Source: CBDESM01 sp965242485 (lineage in GTDB: Bacteria; Chloroflexota; Dehalococcoidia; Bin125). Taken from it: a stretch of DNA of 64,000 bases. The notes under the pieces were generated by a model. That model did no database searches, was not told where the DNA came from, and was given only the letters and a program-made list of their open reading frames with translations. Position numbers and translations under genes: made by a program. Positions 50,559-58,762 of this stretch are shown piece after piece. The DNA lies in NCBI GenBank assembly GCA_965242485.1, contig CBDESM010000003.1, forward strand, positions 2,542,001 to 2,606,000. Direction: 5' to 3'. Position 1 is the first letter of the stretch. Each line of letters opens with the position of its first letter.

Positions 50559-52301
50559 ATGCCGCGGCAAGCCGGCAACGGCATCAGCGGATTCGCTTGG
50601 CAAGTCGCGCTGCCCGAAGAGGCCCCGCCGATTCCCGGCTTGGACGCGCCGTCGTTCATCGGCCGCCTGCTGCGGATGCGGGGAATCGACTCACCCGAGG
50701 CGGCAGCCGCGTTCCTCGCGCCCGAGCGCGCGGCGCCGGCAGACCCGGACGGCCTGCCAGGATTTTCCGACGCGGTGGCGCGCGCGGCCGTCGCGGTCGA
50801 GGGTGGCGAGCCGATCGCCGTCTACGGCGACTACGACGTCGACGGGGTCACCTCCACCGCGATCTTGGTCGAGGCGCTGCGCGAGGGCGGGGCGGACTGC
50901 CGCTGGTTCGTGCCGCATCGCGAGCAGGACGGCTACGGGGTACACACCGGGGCGCTCGAACGGCTGGGCGACGAGGGCGCGCGGCTGATCATCACAGCCG
51001 ACTGCGGCATCACGGCGCGGACTCCAATCGCCGCCGCCCGTGCGCGCGGCATCGACCTCGTCGTGCTCGACCATCACCAGCCCGAGGGCGAGCTGCCCGA
51101 TGCGATCATCGCCGCGCCCACACTGGCGGCGCCGAATCACCCGCTGGGCGAGGTCTCGGCAGGGGGACTCGCTTGGCATTTCGCGCACGCGCTCTGCGCG
51201 CGACTGGGCAAGGCGGCACCGGCCCGGCGCTGGCTCGAACTGGCGGCGCTCAGCACGGTCGCCGACGTGGTGCCGCTGCGCGGTGAGAACCGCCGCATCG
51301 TCGGCCAAGGGCTGCGCGAGCTGGCGCGTACCCAGCGGCCGGGCCTGCGCGCGCTGCTCGCAGCGGCGGGGGCGCGCAACGGCGCGATCGATGCCGAGAC
51401 CATCGGCTTCCAGATCGCGCCCCGGCTCAACGCGGCCGGACGGCTGGCGGATGCATCGCTGGCGGTGGAAACGCTGCTCGAACGGGATCCGCGCCGCGCG
51501 GAAGAACTTGCGGCGAAGCTGGAGCGGCTCAATATCGAGCGGCGCAGGCTTTCGGATGCCGCTTGGAAGCGGGCGCAGGCCCAAGTCGAACGCACCCACG
51601 GTGAGCACGGCGACGTCCCCGCGCTGGTCTCAGCGGGCGACGCGGAGACGCCGCCCGGCATCGTTGGGATCGTCGCCGGCCGGCTCGTCGACCGCTACCA
51701 GCGGCCGGCGTTCGCCTATTCCGTGCACGACGAACTTGCGCGGGCGAGCGCCCGTTCCCACGCCGGCTTCGATTTCGCGGCTGCGCTCGCGGATTGCAGC
51801 GATCTGTTGGTGAAGCATGGCGGCCACGAAATGGCGGCCGGCTTCACGGTCGAGACCGCCAATCTCGCCCCGCTCTGCGAACGGCTCAACGCGCTCGCGG
51901 AAGCAGCGATCTTCGACCGCGAGGGTGCGGGCGATGGCGAACCGCTGCTGGAGATCGATGCGCAAGTGCCGCTTGAGCAGGTGACCGAAGAGACGGCGGA
52001 TTGGATCGCAAGGCTCGCCCCGTTCGGAGCGGGCAACCCGGCTCCCGTCTTCCTCAGCCTCAACGTGTCCGCCTCCGAGGTCCGACGCTTCGGGCGCAAC
52101 GGCAAGCCGCATCTCGGCCTCCGCCTCGACCGTCGCTGGGACGCCGTCGGCTGGCGCATGGGGGACCGCGAAGCGGAGCTCGCATCGCGCATCGATGCGG
52201 TCTGGAGCTTCCGCCGCGGCCAATCCGGAGCGCCGGAGCTGGAACTGCAGGACTTCCGCCCGGCACAGCAGGCCGGGGCGTCAGTCGCGGTGGATGCCTG
52301 A
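50559..52301 (+). CDS. recJ: Single-strand-specific 5'-3' exonuclease RecJ
   Basis: The 580-residue DHH/DHHA1 protein has motif I AVYGDYDVDGVTSTAILVEA, motif II LIITADCGIT, the DHH motif LVVLDHHQPEGELPDAIIAA and the middle block LSTVADVVPLRGENRRIVGQ. The DHHA1 end has SHAGFDFAAALADCSDLL and KHGGHEMAAGFTV. An OB-fold-like tail follows (APFGAGNPAPVF). RecJ degrades 5' single strands in recombination and mismatch repair using Mn2+/Mg2+. The length is normal. Its last 21 bases overlap the convergent gene at 52281-52811. Confidence 0.95.
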   Translation: MPRQAGNGISGFAWQVALPEEAPPIPGLDAPSFIGRLLRMRGIDSPEAAAAFLAPERAAPADPDGLPGFSDAVARAAVAVEGGEPIAVYGDYDVDGVTSTAILVEALREGGADCRWFVPHREQDGYGVHTGALERLGDEGARLIITADCGITARTPIAAARARGIDLVVLDHHQPEGELPDAIIAAPTLAAPNHPLGEVSAGGLAWHFAHALCARLGKAAPARRWLELAALSTVADVVPLRGENRRIVGQGLRELARTQRPGLRALLAAAGARNGAIDAETIGFQIAPRLNAAGRLADASLAVETLLERDPRRAEELAAKLERLNIERRRLSDAAWKRAQAQVERTHGEHGDVPALVSAGDAETPPGIVGIVAGRLVDRYQRPAFAYSVHDELARASARSHAGFDFAAALADCSDLLVKHGGHEMAAGFTVETANLAPLCERLNALAEAAIFDREGAGDGEPLLEIDAQVPLEQVTEETADWIARLAPFGAGNPAPVFLSLNVSASEVRRFGRNGKPHLGLRLDRRWDAVGWRMGDREAELASRIDAVWSFRRGQSGAPELELQDFRPAQQAGASVAVDA

Positions 52302-52811
52302 GTCGAAGTCGGCGGCGGCCTGCGGGTTGAGGCTGCGGATGCGCGCTTCGAGCACGGCGACGTTTTCCAGCACGGCGCGGTACTTGGCCGCCTTTTCCTT
52401 GCTGTCGTCGTCGTGGCCGTGCTTGCAGTCATCGTTGTCGCAGGGGGTTTCCTCTTCGAGCCGGTGCTCGGCGAAGCGGCGGATGTTGCCGGCCGCCTCG
52501 AGGCCGCGGAAAGCCGTGTGCTGGTCGCGCGCGGTTTCCTCAGCCTCGCCGATGGCGAACTGGCGCAGGCACCAGAGGTCGAAGCCCATCATCTGGCGCC
52601 ACTCTTCGAGCAGGAACCGCTCGCGGCGCTCGACCTCGTAGGCGGCGCGCAGCTCGGCATCGCTCGGCGAAAGCCCGTTCGCGGGGGCGGGCTCGGGCAG
52701 GTCGGCTCCTTCGAGGATGTCGCCGACCTGCTGCTTCCAACCGGCCGATTCCCCCTCCTCGGCGCGGTCGTCGGCGCTGCTGGCGTAGTCGTCGTTGCTG
52801 CGGGCGGTCAT
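52281..52811 (-). CDS. Hypothetical acidic protein with a Cys/His/Asp cluster
   Basis: The 176-residue protein starts at an ATG preceded by GGGAG. It is acidic and helical (LRAAYEVERRERFLLEEWRQ; LRQFAIGEAEETARDQHTAF). One striking segment, ETPCDNDDCKHGHDDDSKEK near residue 123, concentrates Cys, His and Asp like a metal-binding loop. No family is recognised. It overlaps the 3' end of recJ by 21 bases in convergent orientation. A 206-base stretch without a recognised gene lies between it and the EF-G-like gene. Confidence 0.7.
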   Translation of the reverse strand: MTARSNDDYASSADDRAEEGESAGWKQQVGDILEGADLPEPAPANGLSPSDAELRAAYEVERRERFLLEEWRQMMGFDLWCLRQFAIGEAEETARDQHTAFRGLEAAGNIRRFAEHRLEEETPCDNDDCKHGHDDDSKEKAAKYRAVLENVAVLEARIRSLNPQAAADFDSGIHRD

Positions 52812-53017
52812 CAGGTGCTCCCACTAGTCCGCTGCGCGGCCCGCGCGTATCAGGTGCCGGGCACCCCGCGGCCGCTGCGTATAAGAGTACGCCTGCTGAT
52901 GCAACTTTGCGCTGCCGACCCGTCGCGGTCCCGTCCTTGCAGCGAAATGGCCCCTGAATCGCATGCTTTGCAGGCGTTGCTCGCGGATTCGGGCTGCGCG
53001 CAGTGCCGGTATGACGG

Positions 53018-55057
53018 CTAAGTAGCGGTCGCGGCTTGCTTGCGGACTTGGTCGGCTACGTGGTCGGGGACGGGGTCGTAGCGGACGAATTCGGCACTGA
53101 AGGTGCCGCGGCCGCCGGTGACGGAGCGGAGGTCGGTCGCGTAGCGCAGGAATTCGGCCATCGGGCCTTCGGCGAGGACGACCGAGTGGTTGGGCGGCTC
53201 CTCGGCCGGCTCCATGCCGAGCACGCGGGCGCGACGCGAGTTGAGGTCGCTGATGATGTCGCCCGTGGCCGATTCCGGCACGGTGATGCGGAAGGATTGG
53301 ATCGGCTCCAGCAGGATCGGGCGCGCGCCCTGCGTGGCTTCCTTGAGCGCCTGCGAGGCGGCCAGCTTGAACGCCATCTCGGAGGAGTCGACGTCGTGGT
53401 GCTTGCCGTCGAACAGGACCACGCGCAGGTCGGTCAGCTGGTACTGGCCGAGCGCGCCGGCGGGCAGCGATTCGGCGACGCCTTTTTCGACCGCGGGGAT
53501 GTAGTTGCGGGGCACCGCGCCGCCGACGATCTCATCGGCGAATTCGTAGCCGGAACCGCGCTCGCGCGGCTCGACCCGCAGCGCGACGCGGGCGTACTGC
53601 CCGTGCCCGCCGGTCTGCTTCTTGTGCAGGTATTCGGCCTGGCCGGTCGCGGTGACCGTTTCGCGGTAGGGGACGCGGCGGTCCTTGATGTCGACTTCGA
53701 CCTTGAATTTGCGCTGGAGGCGGTCGGCGGCGAGCTGCACGTGGCTTTCGCCCAGGCCGCTGATGATCGTCTCGCCGCTGTCGCGGTCGCGCTCGATCCG
53801 CAGCGTCGGGTCGCCTTCGACCAGCCGCGCGAGCGAGGGGCCGAGCTTGTCGACGTCGGCCTTGGCGTGCGGCTCGACGGCGGCGGAGAAGATCGGCGCG
53901 GGCATGTCTGGCGCGGGCACCTCGACGTCGGAGCCCTGCGCGCGCAGGGTCTGGAAGGTCGTGGTGCCGCCGAGCTTGGTCACGACGCCGATCTCGCCGG
54001 CGGCCAGTTCCGCGGCCGATTCGAGGTCCTTGCCGGCCGCGTGGGAGAGGTTGGCGAGGCGCTCGTCCTCGCCGGTCTGCGCGTTTTCGAGGTGCGCGTC
54101 GGCCGCGATCGTGCCGCTGATCACGCGGAAGTAGGAGAGCTTGCCGACGAATTCGTCAGCCATGGTCTTGAAGACGAAGGCCGCCGCGGGGCCGTCGGCG
54201 GCCGGCCCGGCCCCGTCGGCCGCGGGCGCTTCGGCCGGGCTGGGGAGCAGGTTCACGATCGCCCGCAGCAGCGCGTGCGTGCCGATGTTGGGCGCCGAGG
54301 CCAGGGGCAGGATCGGGGCCAGCGCGCCGCTCAGGATCGCCGGCTTGAGCCCGGCCTGCAATTCGTCGCCGCCCAGCTCCTCGTCCTCCAAGTAGCGCAT
54401 CATCAGCTCTTCGTCGGCCTCGACCACCCGCTCGATCAGCCCGTCGCGCGAGGCTTCGGCGGCGGCCGCGGCATCCGCCGGCGCTTCGCCCTTCTCCGAG
54501 CCGTCGCCGTTCCAGCATTCGCCGGTGAGCACGTCGATCAGGCCGTTGAAGTCCTTCTCCGCGCCGATGGGGACGCAGAGCGGCTGGCACTCCGCGCCCA
54601 GCCCGGCCTGCACCTGGGCCACCGCCTCGTCCCATTTGGCGTTCTCGCGGTCCAGTCGCGTCACCGCGATCAGCCGCGGGATGCCGCGCTTGCCGGCCAT
54701 GCGCCAGGCCGACTCGGTGCCCACCTGCACGCCCGAGGAAGCGTCGACGACGAGGATCGCGGCGTCGGCGACGGAGGTCGCGGCGACGGCTTCGCCGATG
54801 AAATCGGCGTAGCCGGGCGCGTCGAGCAGGTTGATCCGCACCTCGCCGCGGGTCAGCGAAACGAGCGAGGTGTTGACCGAGAGCCCGCGGTGGTGCTCCT
54901 CGGGGTCGAAGTCGGAGACCGTGTTGCCGTCCTCGACCCGGCCGATGCGGTTGATCCGTCCCGTCGCGAACGCGAGCGCCTCGACCAGCGTCGTCTTCCC
55001 GGCCCCCTGGTGCCCGAGGACGACGACGTTGCGGATCTGCTCTGCGGCATTCGCCAT
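53018..55057 (-). CDS. EF-G2-like translational GTPase
   Basis: The ATG at 55057 (MANAAEQIRN) has GGAG at proper spacing; an in-frame GTG lies at 55069. The 679-residue protein has EF-G order: G domain with GHQGAGKTTLVEAL (Walker A), HRGLSVNTSLV (switch I), LLDAPGYADFIGE (switch II) and AVTRLDREN (in place of NKxD); domain II; domain III (GLGESHVQLAADRL); domain IV with KKQTGGHGQYARVALRVEP; and domain V. The switch II catalytic His of canonical EF-G (DTPGHxDF) is Tyr, as in the EF-G2 group whose role in translocation is weak or absent. A role in stress or ribosome maintenance is inferred from the group. Confidence 0.9.
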   Translation of the reverse strand: MANAAEQIRNVVVLGHQGAGKTTLVEALAFATGRINRIGRVEDGNTVSDFDPEEHHRGLSVNTSLVSLTRGEVRINLLDAPGYADFIGEAVAATSVADAAILVVDASSGVQVGTESAWRMAGKRGIPRLIAVTRLDRENAKWDEAVAQVQAGLGAECQPLCVPIGAEKDFNGLIDVLTGECWNGDGSEKGEAPADAAAAAEASRDGLIERVVEADEELMMRYLEDEELGGDELQAGLKPAILSGALAPILPLASAPNIGTHALLRAIVNLLPSPAEAPAADGAGPAADGPAAAFVFKTMADEFVGKLSYFRVISGTIAADAHLENAQTGEDERLANLSHAAGKDLESAAELAAGEIGVVTKLGGTTTFQTLRAQGSDVEVPAPDMPAPIFSAAVEPHAKADVDKLGPSLARLVEGDPTLRIERDRDSGETIISGLGESHVQLAADRLQRKFKVEVDIKDRRVPYRETVTATGQAEYLHKKQTGGHGQYARVALRVEPRERGSGYEFADEIVGGAVPRNYIPAVEKGVAESLPAGALGQYQLTDLRVVLFDGKHHDVDSSEMAFKLAASQALKEATQGARPILLEPIQSFRITVPESATGDIISDLNSRRARVLGMEPAEEPPNHSVVLAEGPMAEFLRYATDLRSVTGGRGTFSAEFVRYDPVPDHVADQVRKQAATAT

Positions 55058-55296
55058 GACGGTCTCCACTGCGCTCGGCGCGCCGCCGCGCCGCCGAAAC
55101 GGCCCCGCGGCGACGGGGATCGGGAATTGAGCGGAGTGTAACGCGGGCTACAGATCGCCCGCCGCGGCGCTTGCCTTTCCCGGGCGGATCACTGTACGTT
55201 TGTTCTGCAACCAGCGCAGCGGATTGCGCGCCATCTCCTTCACGGAGCGAGCGCCGAACGGCACGACCGTCGGCGCTGAGCCCGGAGGAGATGCAG

Positions 55297-55500
55297 ATGA
55301 CCGACCGAGAACCCGCGGCCGCGCAGGCCGAAGCGCCCGCCGAGCAGGCGACGGCAGCGCCGCCCGATCCCGTGCGCGAGGCGCTGCTCGCCGATCCCGA
55401 ACTGCCCGCGGAAGCCCGCGAACGGCTCGCCGCCATCGAGGGCGGGGCCGAGTTCGCCCGCGCCTGGCGCGATTCCGTCGTCGAGCAGGCCGCCGCCTGA
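55297..55500 (+). CDS. Small hypothetical protein
   Basis: The 67-residue frame starts at ATG 55297 with GGAGG seven bases upstream (an ATG at 55291 is too close to that site). The product is alanine/glutamate/proline-rich: VREALLADPELPAEARERLA, AIEGGAEFARAWRDSVVEQA. Probably a short helical protein. It is divergent from the EF-G2-like gene and followed by the strong hairpin at 55523-55565. No family is recognised; coding rests on the ribosome-binding site, codon bias and terminator placement. Confidence 0.55.
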   Translation: MTDREPAAAQAEAPAEQATAAPPDPVREALLADPELPAEARERLAAIEGGAEFARAWRDSVVEQAAA

Positions 55501-55522
55501 TCCCCGCCGGGCGGCGATCTCC

Positions 55523-55565
55523 CGGCAGCGCCCCGCGTCTCCCTCACGGGCGCGGGGCGCTGCCG
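55523..55565. terminator. Strong bidirectional hairpin
   Basis: CGGCAGCGCCCCGCG (55523-55537) is perfectly complementary to CGCGGGGCGCTGCCG (55551-55565), a 15-bp stem with a 13-base loop. It lies between the convergent ends of the 67-residue gene (55500) and the SIMPL gene (55591). A short TTT follows on the plus strand. Confidence 0.75.
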
Positions 55566-55590
55566 ATTTCGCGCCCCGCCGCGATCGCGG

Positions 55591-56382
55591 TTAGCCGCCC
55601 CGCTGCATCAGGAAGCGCACCCGCACGCTCGCCTGCACCGTCGTCGGCCCCGCAATCGTCGTGGCCGTCAGCCCGCTGGCCGGGAGCGAATCGTCCCCCG
55701 TCATCGCCATCGCGTCGGCTGCCTCTTCTTCTTCTTCCTCCGAGGCGGCCTCGAAGGTCCGCGCGGTGAGCGAGCCGATCTGCACTTGGACCGCCATCGG
55801 CGTGCCCAGCCCGAACATGTCCGCGATCAGGCCCGCCGTCCGCTGCGCGTCCTCGACGGCCTCGGCCAGCAGCTGCCGCTCGACCGCCGCCTGCTCGCTC
55901 GAGGTGAACGAAATCCCGCCGATCTGCACCTGATCGCCGCCGCCCTCGACCAGCGCGCCCAGCAGCGCCCCCGCCGAATCCGTTCCCGCCGCCGTCAAGG
56001 TCAGCGAGTTCACGTAGCGGAACCCGACCGGCACCGATTCGCCCTCGATCCAGCGCGTCTCCTGCCGCAGCGTCACGGTCCGCGTCACGATCCGCGCCTC
56101 CGCGTCCGCCTCCGCCACCCGATTGCGCACGTCGACCAGCACCTCGACACCGGTCGCCAGCGCCCCCGTCGCCGACTCTTCGTCCAGCACGCTGACGCTG
56201 AACGTGATCCGCGTCGTGTCCGGAGCCAGTTCGCGCGAAGCGGAGCCCGCGATCCAGATCGACGTCTCGTCGCCGTGATCGTCCGCCTGTCCGCCGGCCG
56301 GCCACAGCGTGGCGGCTGCCAGCACGACCGCGCCGGCCAGCGCCGCCGCGCGCATCTTCGAGAATTTCCTGATCATCGTCAT
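55591..56382 (-). CDS. Secreted SIMPL-domain (DUF541) protein, copy 2
   Basis: The 263-residue protein has a signal peptide (MRAAALAGAVVLAAATLWPA, then GGQADDHG) and a SIMPL/DUF541 domain: IWIAGSASRELAPDTTRITF, the central RYVNSLTLTAAGTDSAGALL, VQIGGISFTSSEQAAVERQL and a late VQIGSLTARTF. An insertion of acidic residues (EAASEEEEEEAADAMA) is unusual. SIMPL proteins are periplasmic or surface-exposed; homologues include BP26 and interactors of signalling kinases. It starts three bases after the stop of the upstream SIMPL gene, so the two form an operon. Confidence 0.87.
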   Translation of the reverse strand: MTMIRKFSKMRAAALAGAVVLAAATLWPAGGQADDHGDETSIWIAGSASRELAPDTTRITFSVSVLDEESATGALATGVEVLVDVRNRVAEADAEARIVTRTVTLRQETRWIEGESVPVGFRYVNSLTLTAAGTDSAGALLGALVEGGGDQVQIGGISFTSSEQAAVERQLLAEAVEDAQRTAGLIADMFGLGTPMAVQVQIGSLTARTFEAASEEEEEEAADAMAMTGDDSLPASGLTATTIAGPTTVQASVRVRFLMQRGG

Positions 56383-56385
56383 CGT

Positions 56386-57141
56386 CTACCCCGCCTTCGT
56401 CGCCGGCGCGCGCGTCAGCGTGAACGTGACCGACATCCGCGCCACGACGCGGATCGGCCCCGCCAGCCCGATCGACGCCGAGTCGCCGTCCAGCGCCGGA
56501 TACGGCCCGACCGGCGGGCCGGCCTGCCCCACGCTGACGGAGGGGATCGAGATCGGCCGCACCGTGTCGAAGCCGAGCACCCGCGCGACCGCCAAGGCCT
56601 GCGCCTGCGCGTCGCGCGCGGCCGCCAGCAGCAGCGCGCGTTCCAGCTCCTCGCCCGTCTCCGCCGTGAACGAAACCCCGTCGATCCCGATCTCGTCGCC
56701 GCCGGCGGTCACGATCGCGTCGATCAGCGCGGCCGCCCGGTCGGTCCCGTCCACGCTCAGCGTCAGCCGCGAGGTCCAGCGGTAGCCGGAGATGGTCGGC
56801 GTCTCGCCCCGGTAGTTCCAGTCCGCGTCCAGCCGCACGCTCGTCGTGGCCAGGTTCTCGTCGGTGACCCCCCGCTCGAGCAGCGCCCCGCGCACCCGCT
56901 GCAGCGCCGCCTCGCCGTCCCGCGCCGCCGTCGCCGCGCTCTCCCGCAGCACGTCCGTCCGCCAGCGGATCTGCGTCCCCTGCGCCTCGATCACCCGCTG
57001 CGCCGAACCCTCGACGCTGATCTGCGGCGCGCCGACCGTCGGCTCCGGCTCCTGCGCCGCCGCCCCCGTCCAAGCCAGCGCCGGCAGCACGGCCAGCGCC
57101 GCGCCCAGCGCGGCCGCCCGCGCCCAGCTCCGTCGAATCAT
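56386..57141 (-). CDS. Secreted SIMPL-domain (DUF541) protein, copy 1
   Basis: The ATG at 57141 follows GGGAGG and gives 251 residues; in-frame sequence up to 57261 is probably leader. A signal peptide (MIRRSWARAAALGAALAVLP, then ALAWTGAAAQ) precedes a DUF541 domain: ISVEGSAQRVIEAQGTQIRW, LLERGVTDENLATTSVRLDA, YRWTSRLTLSVDGTDRAAAL and IGIDGVSFTAETGEELERAL. The next gene is its paralogue and starts three bases downstream, so the pair may form a hetero-oligomer, since BP26 relatives are oligomeric. It is divergent from the enoyl-CoA hydratase gene. Confidence 0.88.
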   Translation of the reverse strand: MIRRSWARAAALGAALAVLPALAWTGAAAQEPEPTVGAPQISVEGSAQRVIEAQGTQIRWRTDVLRESAATAARDGEAALQRVRGALLERGVTDENLATTSVRLDADWNYRGETPTISGYRWTSRLTLSVDGTDRAAALIDAIVTAGGDEIGIDGVSFTAETGEELERALLLAAARDAQAQALAVARVLGFDTVRPISIPSVSVGQAGPPVGPYPALDGDSASIGLAGPIRVVARMSVTFTLTRAPATKAG

Positions 57142-57248
57142 GTGCCACCTCCCGGCCATCCGCTCCGCTGGAGGATAGCCGCTCGATTCGCCGCGCCGCG
57201 CTGCTAGCCTGCCGTCGCCCGCCGCCGCGCAGCAGAGGAGTCCCGCAG

Positions 57249-58043
57249 ATGACCGACGCACCCGCCTACGAAACGCTCGAATGGACCCGGGACGGCGGCG
57301 TCGTCACGATCCGCTTCAACCGCCCGGAAGCGGCCAACGCGCTCGACATGACGATGGGCAAGGAGCTGCTCGACGCCTCGATCCGCTGCGATGAATCCGA
57401 CGACATCGGCGCGGTCGTGCTGACCGGCTCGGGCCGCATGTTCTGCGCCGGCGCCGACATCAAGGCCTGGCCGCCGGCCGGCGCCGAGCTCGCGTTCGAG
57501 GTCAAGGAACTGACCACCTACCTGCACGCCGCCATCTCTCGCTTCACCCGCATGCGCGCGCCGCTGATCTGCGCCGTCAACGGCGCCGCCGCCGGCGCCG
57601 GCATGAGCCTCTCCCTGATCGGCGACCTCGCCTACGCCGCCGAATCGGCCTGGTTCACCATGGCCTACAGCCGCATCGGCATGACGCCCGACGGCTCCTC
57701 GACCTACTTCCTGCCCCGCATCGTCGGCCTCCGCCGCGCCCGCGAACTGAGCCTCACCAACCGCCGCCTGACCGCGCAGGAGGCCGCCGCCTGGGGCATC
57801 GTCAACTACGTCGTCCCCGACGCCGACCTGCTGGACGAAGCGGGGAAGATGGCCGCCCAGCTCGCCGCCGGCCCGACCGAGACCATCGGCGCGATGAAGC
57901 GCCTCTACCACGCCGGCTGGACCGACACGCTCGAAAGCCAGATGGAGACCGAAACCCGCGAGATCGCCGCCTCCGCCAAGCGCCCCCAAGCCGCCGAAGG
58001 CATCGCCGCCTTCCTCGAAAAGCGCGAACCCGATTTTTCATAG
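57249..58043 (+). CDS. Enoyl-CoA hydratase/isomerase family protein
   Basis: The 264-residue crotonase-fold protein shows VTIRFNRPEAANALDMTMG, the oxyanion segment GRMFCAGADIKAWP, VNGAAAGAGMSLSLIGDLAY, YSRIGMTPDGSSTYFLPRIV and a C-terminal KAAQxx-type helical region. At the position of the first catalytic Glu of true hydratases there is no Glu; the Asp of TPDGSS occupies the second site, a pattern seen in isomerase-like members such as PaaG. The precise reaction is open. A GAGG-containing site precedes the ATG. It fits the CoA-thioester metabolism of the two CaiB genes downstream. Confidence 0.92.
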   Translation: MTDAPAYETLEWTRDGGVVTIRFNRPEAANALDMTMGKELLDASIRCDESDDIGAVVLTGSGRMFCAGADIKAWPPAGAELAFEVKELTTYLHAAISRFTRMRAPLICAVNGAAAGAGMSLSLIGDLAYAAESAWFTMAYSRIGMTPDGSSTYFLPRIVGLRRARELSLTNRRLTAQEAAAWGIVNYVVPDADLLDEAGKMAAQLAAGPTETIGAMKRLYHAGWTDTLESQMETETREIAASAKRPQAAEGIAAFLEKREPDFS

Positions 58044-58084
58044 CAGCCGCTTGCCATCGCGACGATTAGTTGCGGGAGCACTCG

Positions 58085-58756
58085 ATGACGACGCCGGCCG
58101 CGCTCCAAGCACCGACCGGCGCCAAGCCGATCATTGACGGTTTCACTCCCGCGCATTGGGAGATCATCCCCTTCGACCCGGACTGCCCGCTGACCGACGA
58201 TCTGCTCGAACGGATCGGCGCGGTGCTCCCCGCCCGCAAGGTCGAACGCACGGCGGAGGGCAAGCTGGCCATCGGCCCGCCCGTCACTCATGATGGATCG
58301 CCTGAGTACGCGGTAGATATCACGCTCCAGATGGGCATCTGGTCAAAATCCAGCGGCGGCATCATCGCCAGCAGCAGCAAAGGCTATGCCGATGAGGAAA
58401 CCGGCGAAGTCCACTCGCCCGACATCTCTTGGATCTCCCCTCGGCAAGTAGCGGCCGCCCCGAAACCTAGCCGCGATCAAGGGATGTTCGTCGGCATGCC
58501 CGCCTTCGCGGTCGAGTTCAGTTCCAAGCAGGGCGGCATCTCCGACCACATCCGTCGCTGCCGTGCTTGGATCGGGCGTGGCGTTCAAGTGATGTGGATG
58601 ATCGACCCCTTCAACCGCACTCTGCGCATCTTCCGCGCCGAAGATCCGAGCGGCGCGGAGCCCGAATTCCTTGACGCTGCGGGCAAGATCGCCGTCGGGC
58701 CGCTGATGCCCGGCTTCGAGCTTGATTTCGATGAAGTCTGGTCGGTCTGGGAATAG
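58085..58756 (+). CDS. Uma2 family (DUF820) putative nuclease
   Basis: The 223-residue protein starts at an ATG preceded by GGGAG. The Uma2/DUF820 PD-(D/E)XK-like core is visible: HSPDISWISPRQ (family sPDv motif), GMPAFAVEFSSKQGGISDHI (E-x-S-S-K) and WIGRGVQVMWMIDPFNRTLR. Uma2 genes are common in cyanobacteria and Chloroflexota and their function is unknown; restriction-like DNA cleavage is inferred. The ~80-residue N-terminal part (FTPAHWEIIPFDPDCPLTDD) is longer than usual. Convergent with the CaiB gene, whose stop is seven bases away. Confidence 0.82.
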   Translation: MTTPAALQAPTGAKPIIDGFTPAHWEIIPFDPDCPLTDDLLERIGAVLPARKVERTAEGKLAIGPPVTHDGSPEYAVDITLQMGIWSKSSGGIIASSSKGYADEETGEVHSPDISWISPRQVAAAPKPSRDQGMFVGMPAFAVEFSSKQGGISDHIRRCRAWIGRGVQVMWMIDPFNRTLRIFRAEDPSGAEPEFLDAAGKIAVGPLMPGFELDFDEVWSVWE

Positions 58757-58762
58757 CCCCGC

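Noticed and set aside
52947..53021. A 24-codon plus-strand frame ending GCAQCRYDG
   Set aside because: It has a suggestive CxxC but no ribosome-binding site and overlaps the 3' end of the EF-G2-like gene; chance is the simpler explanation.
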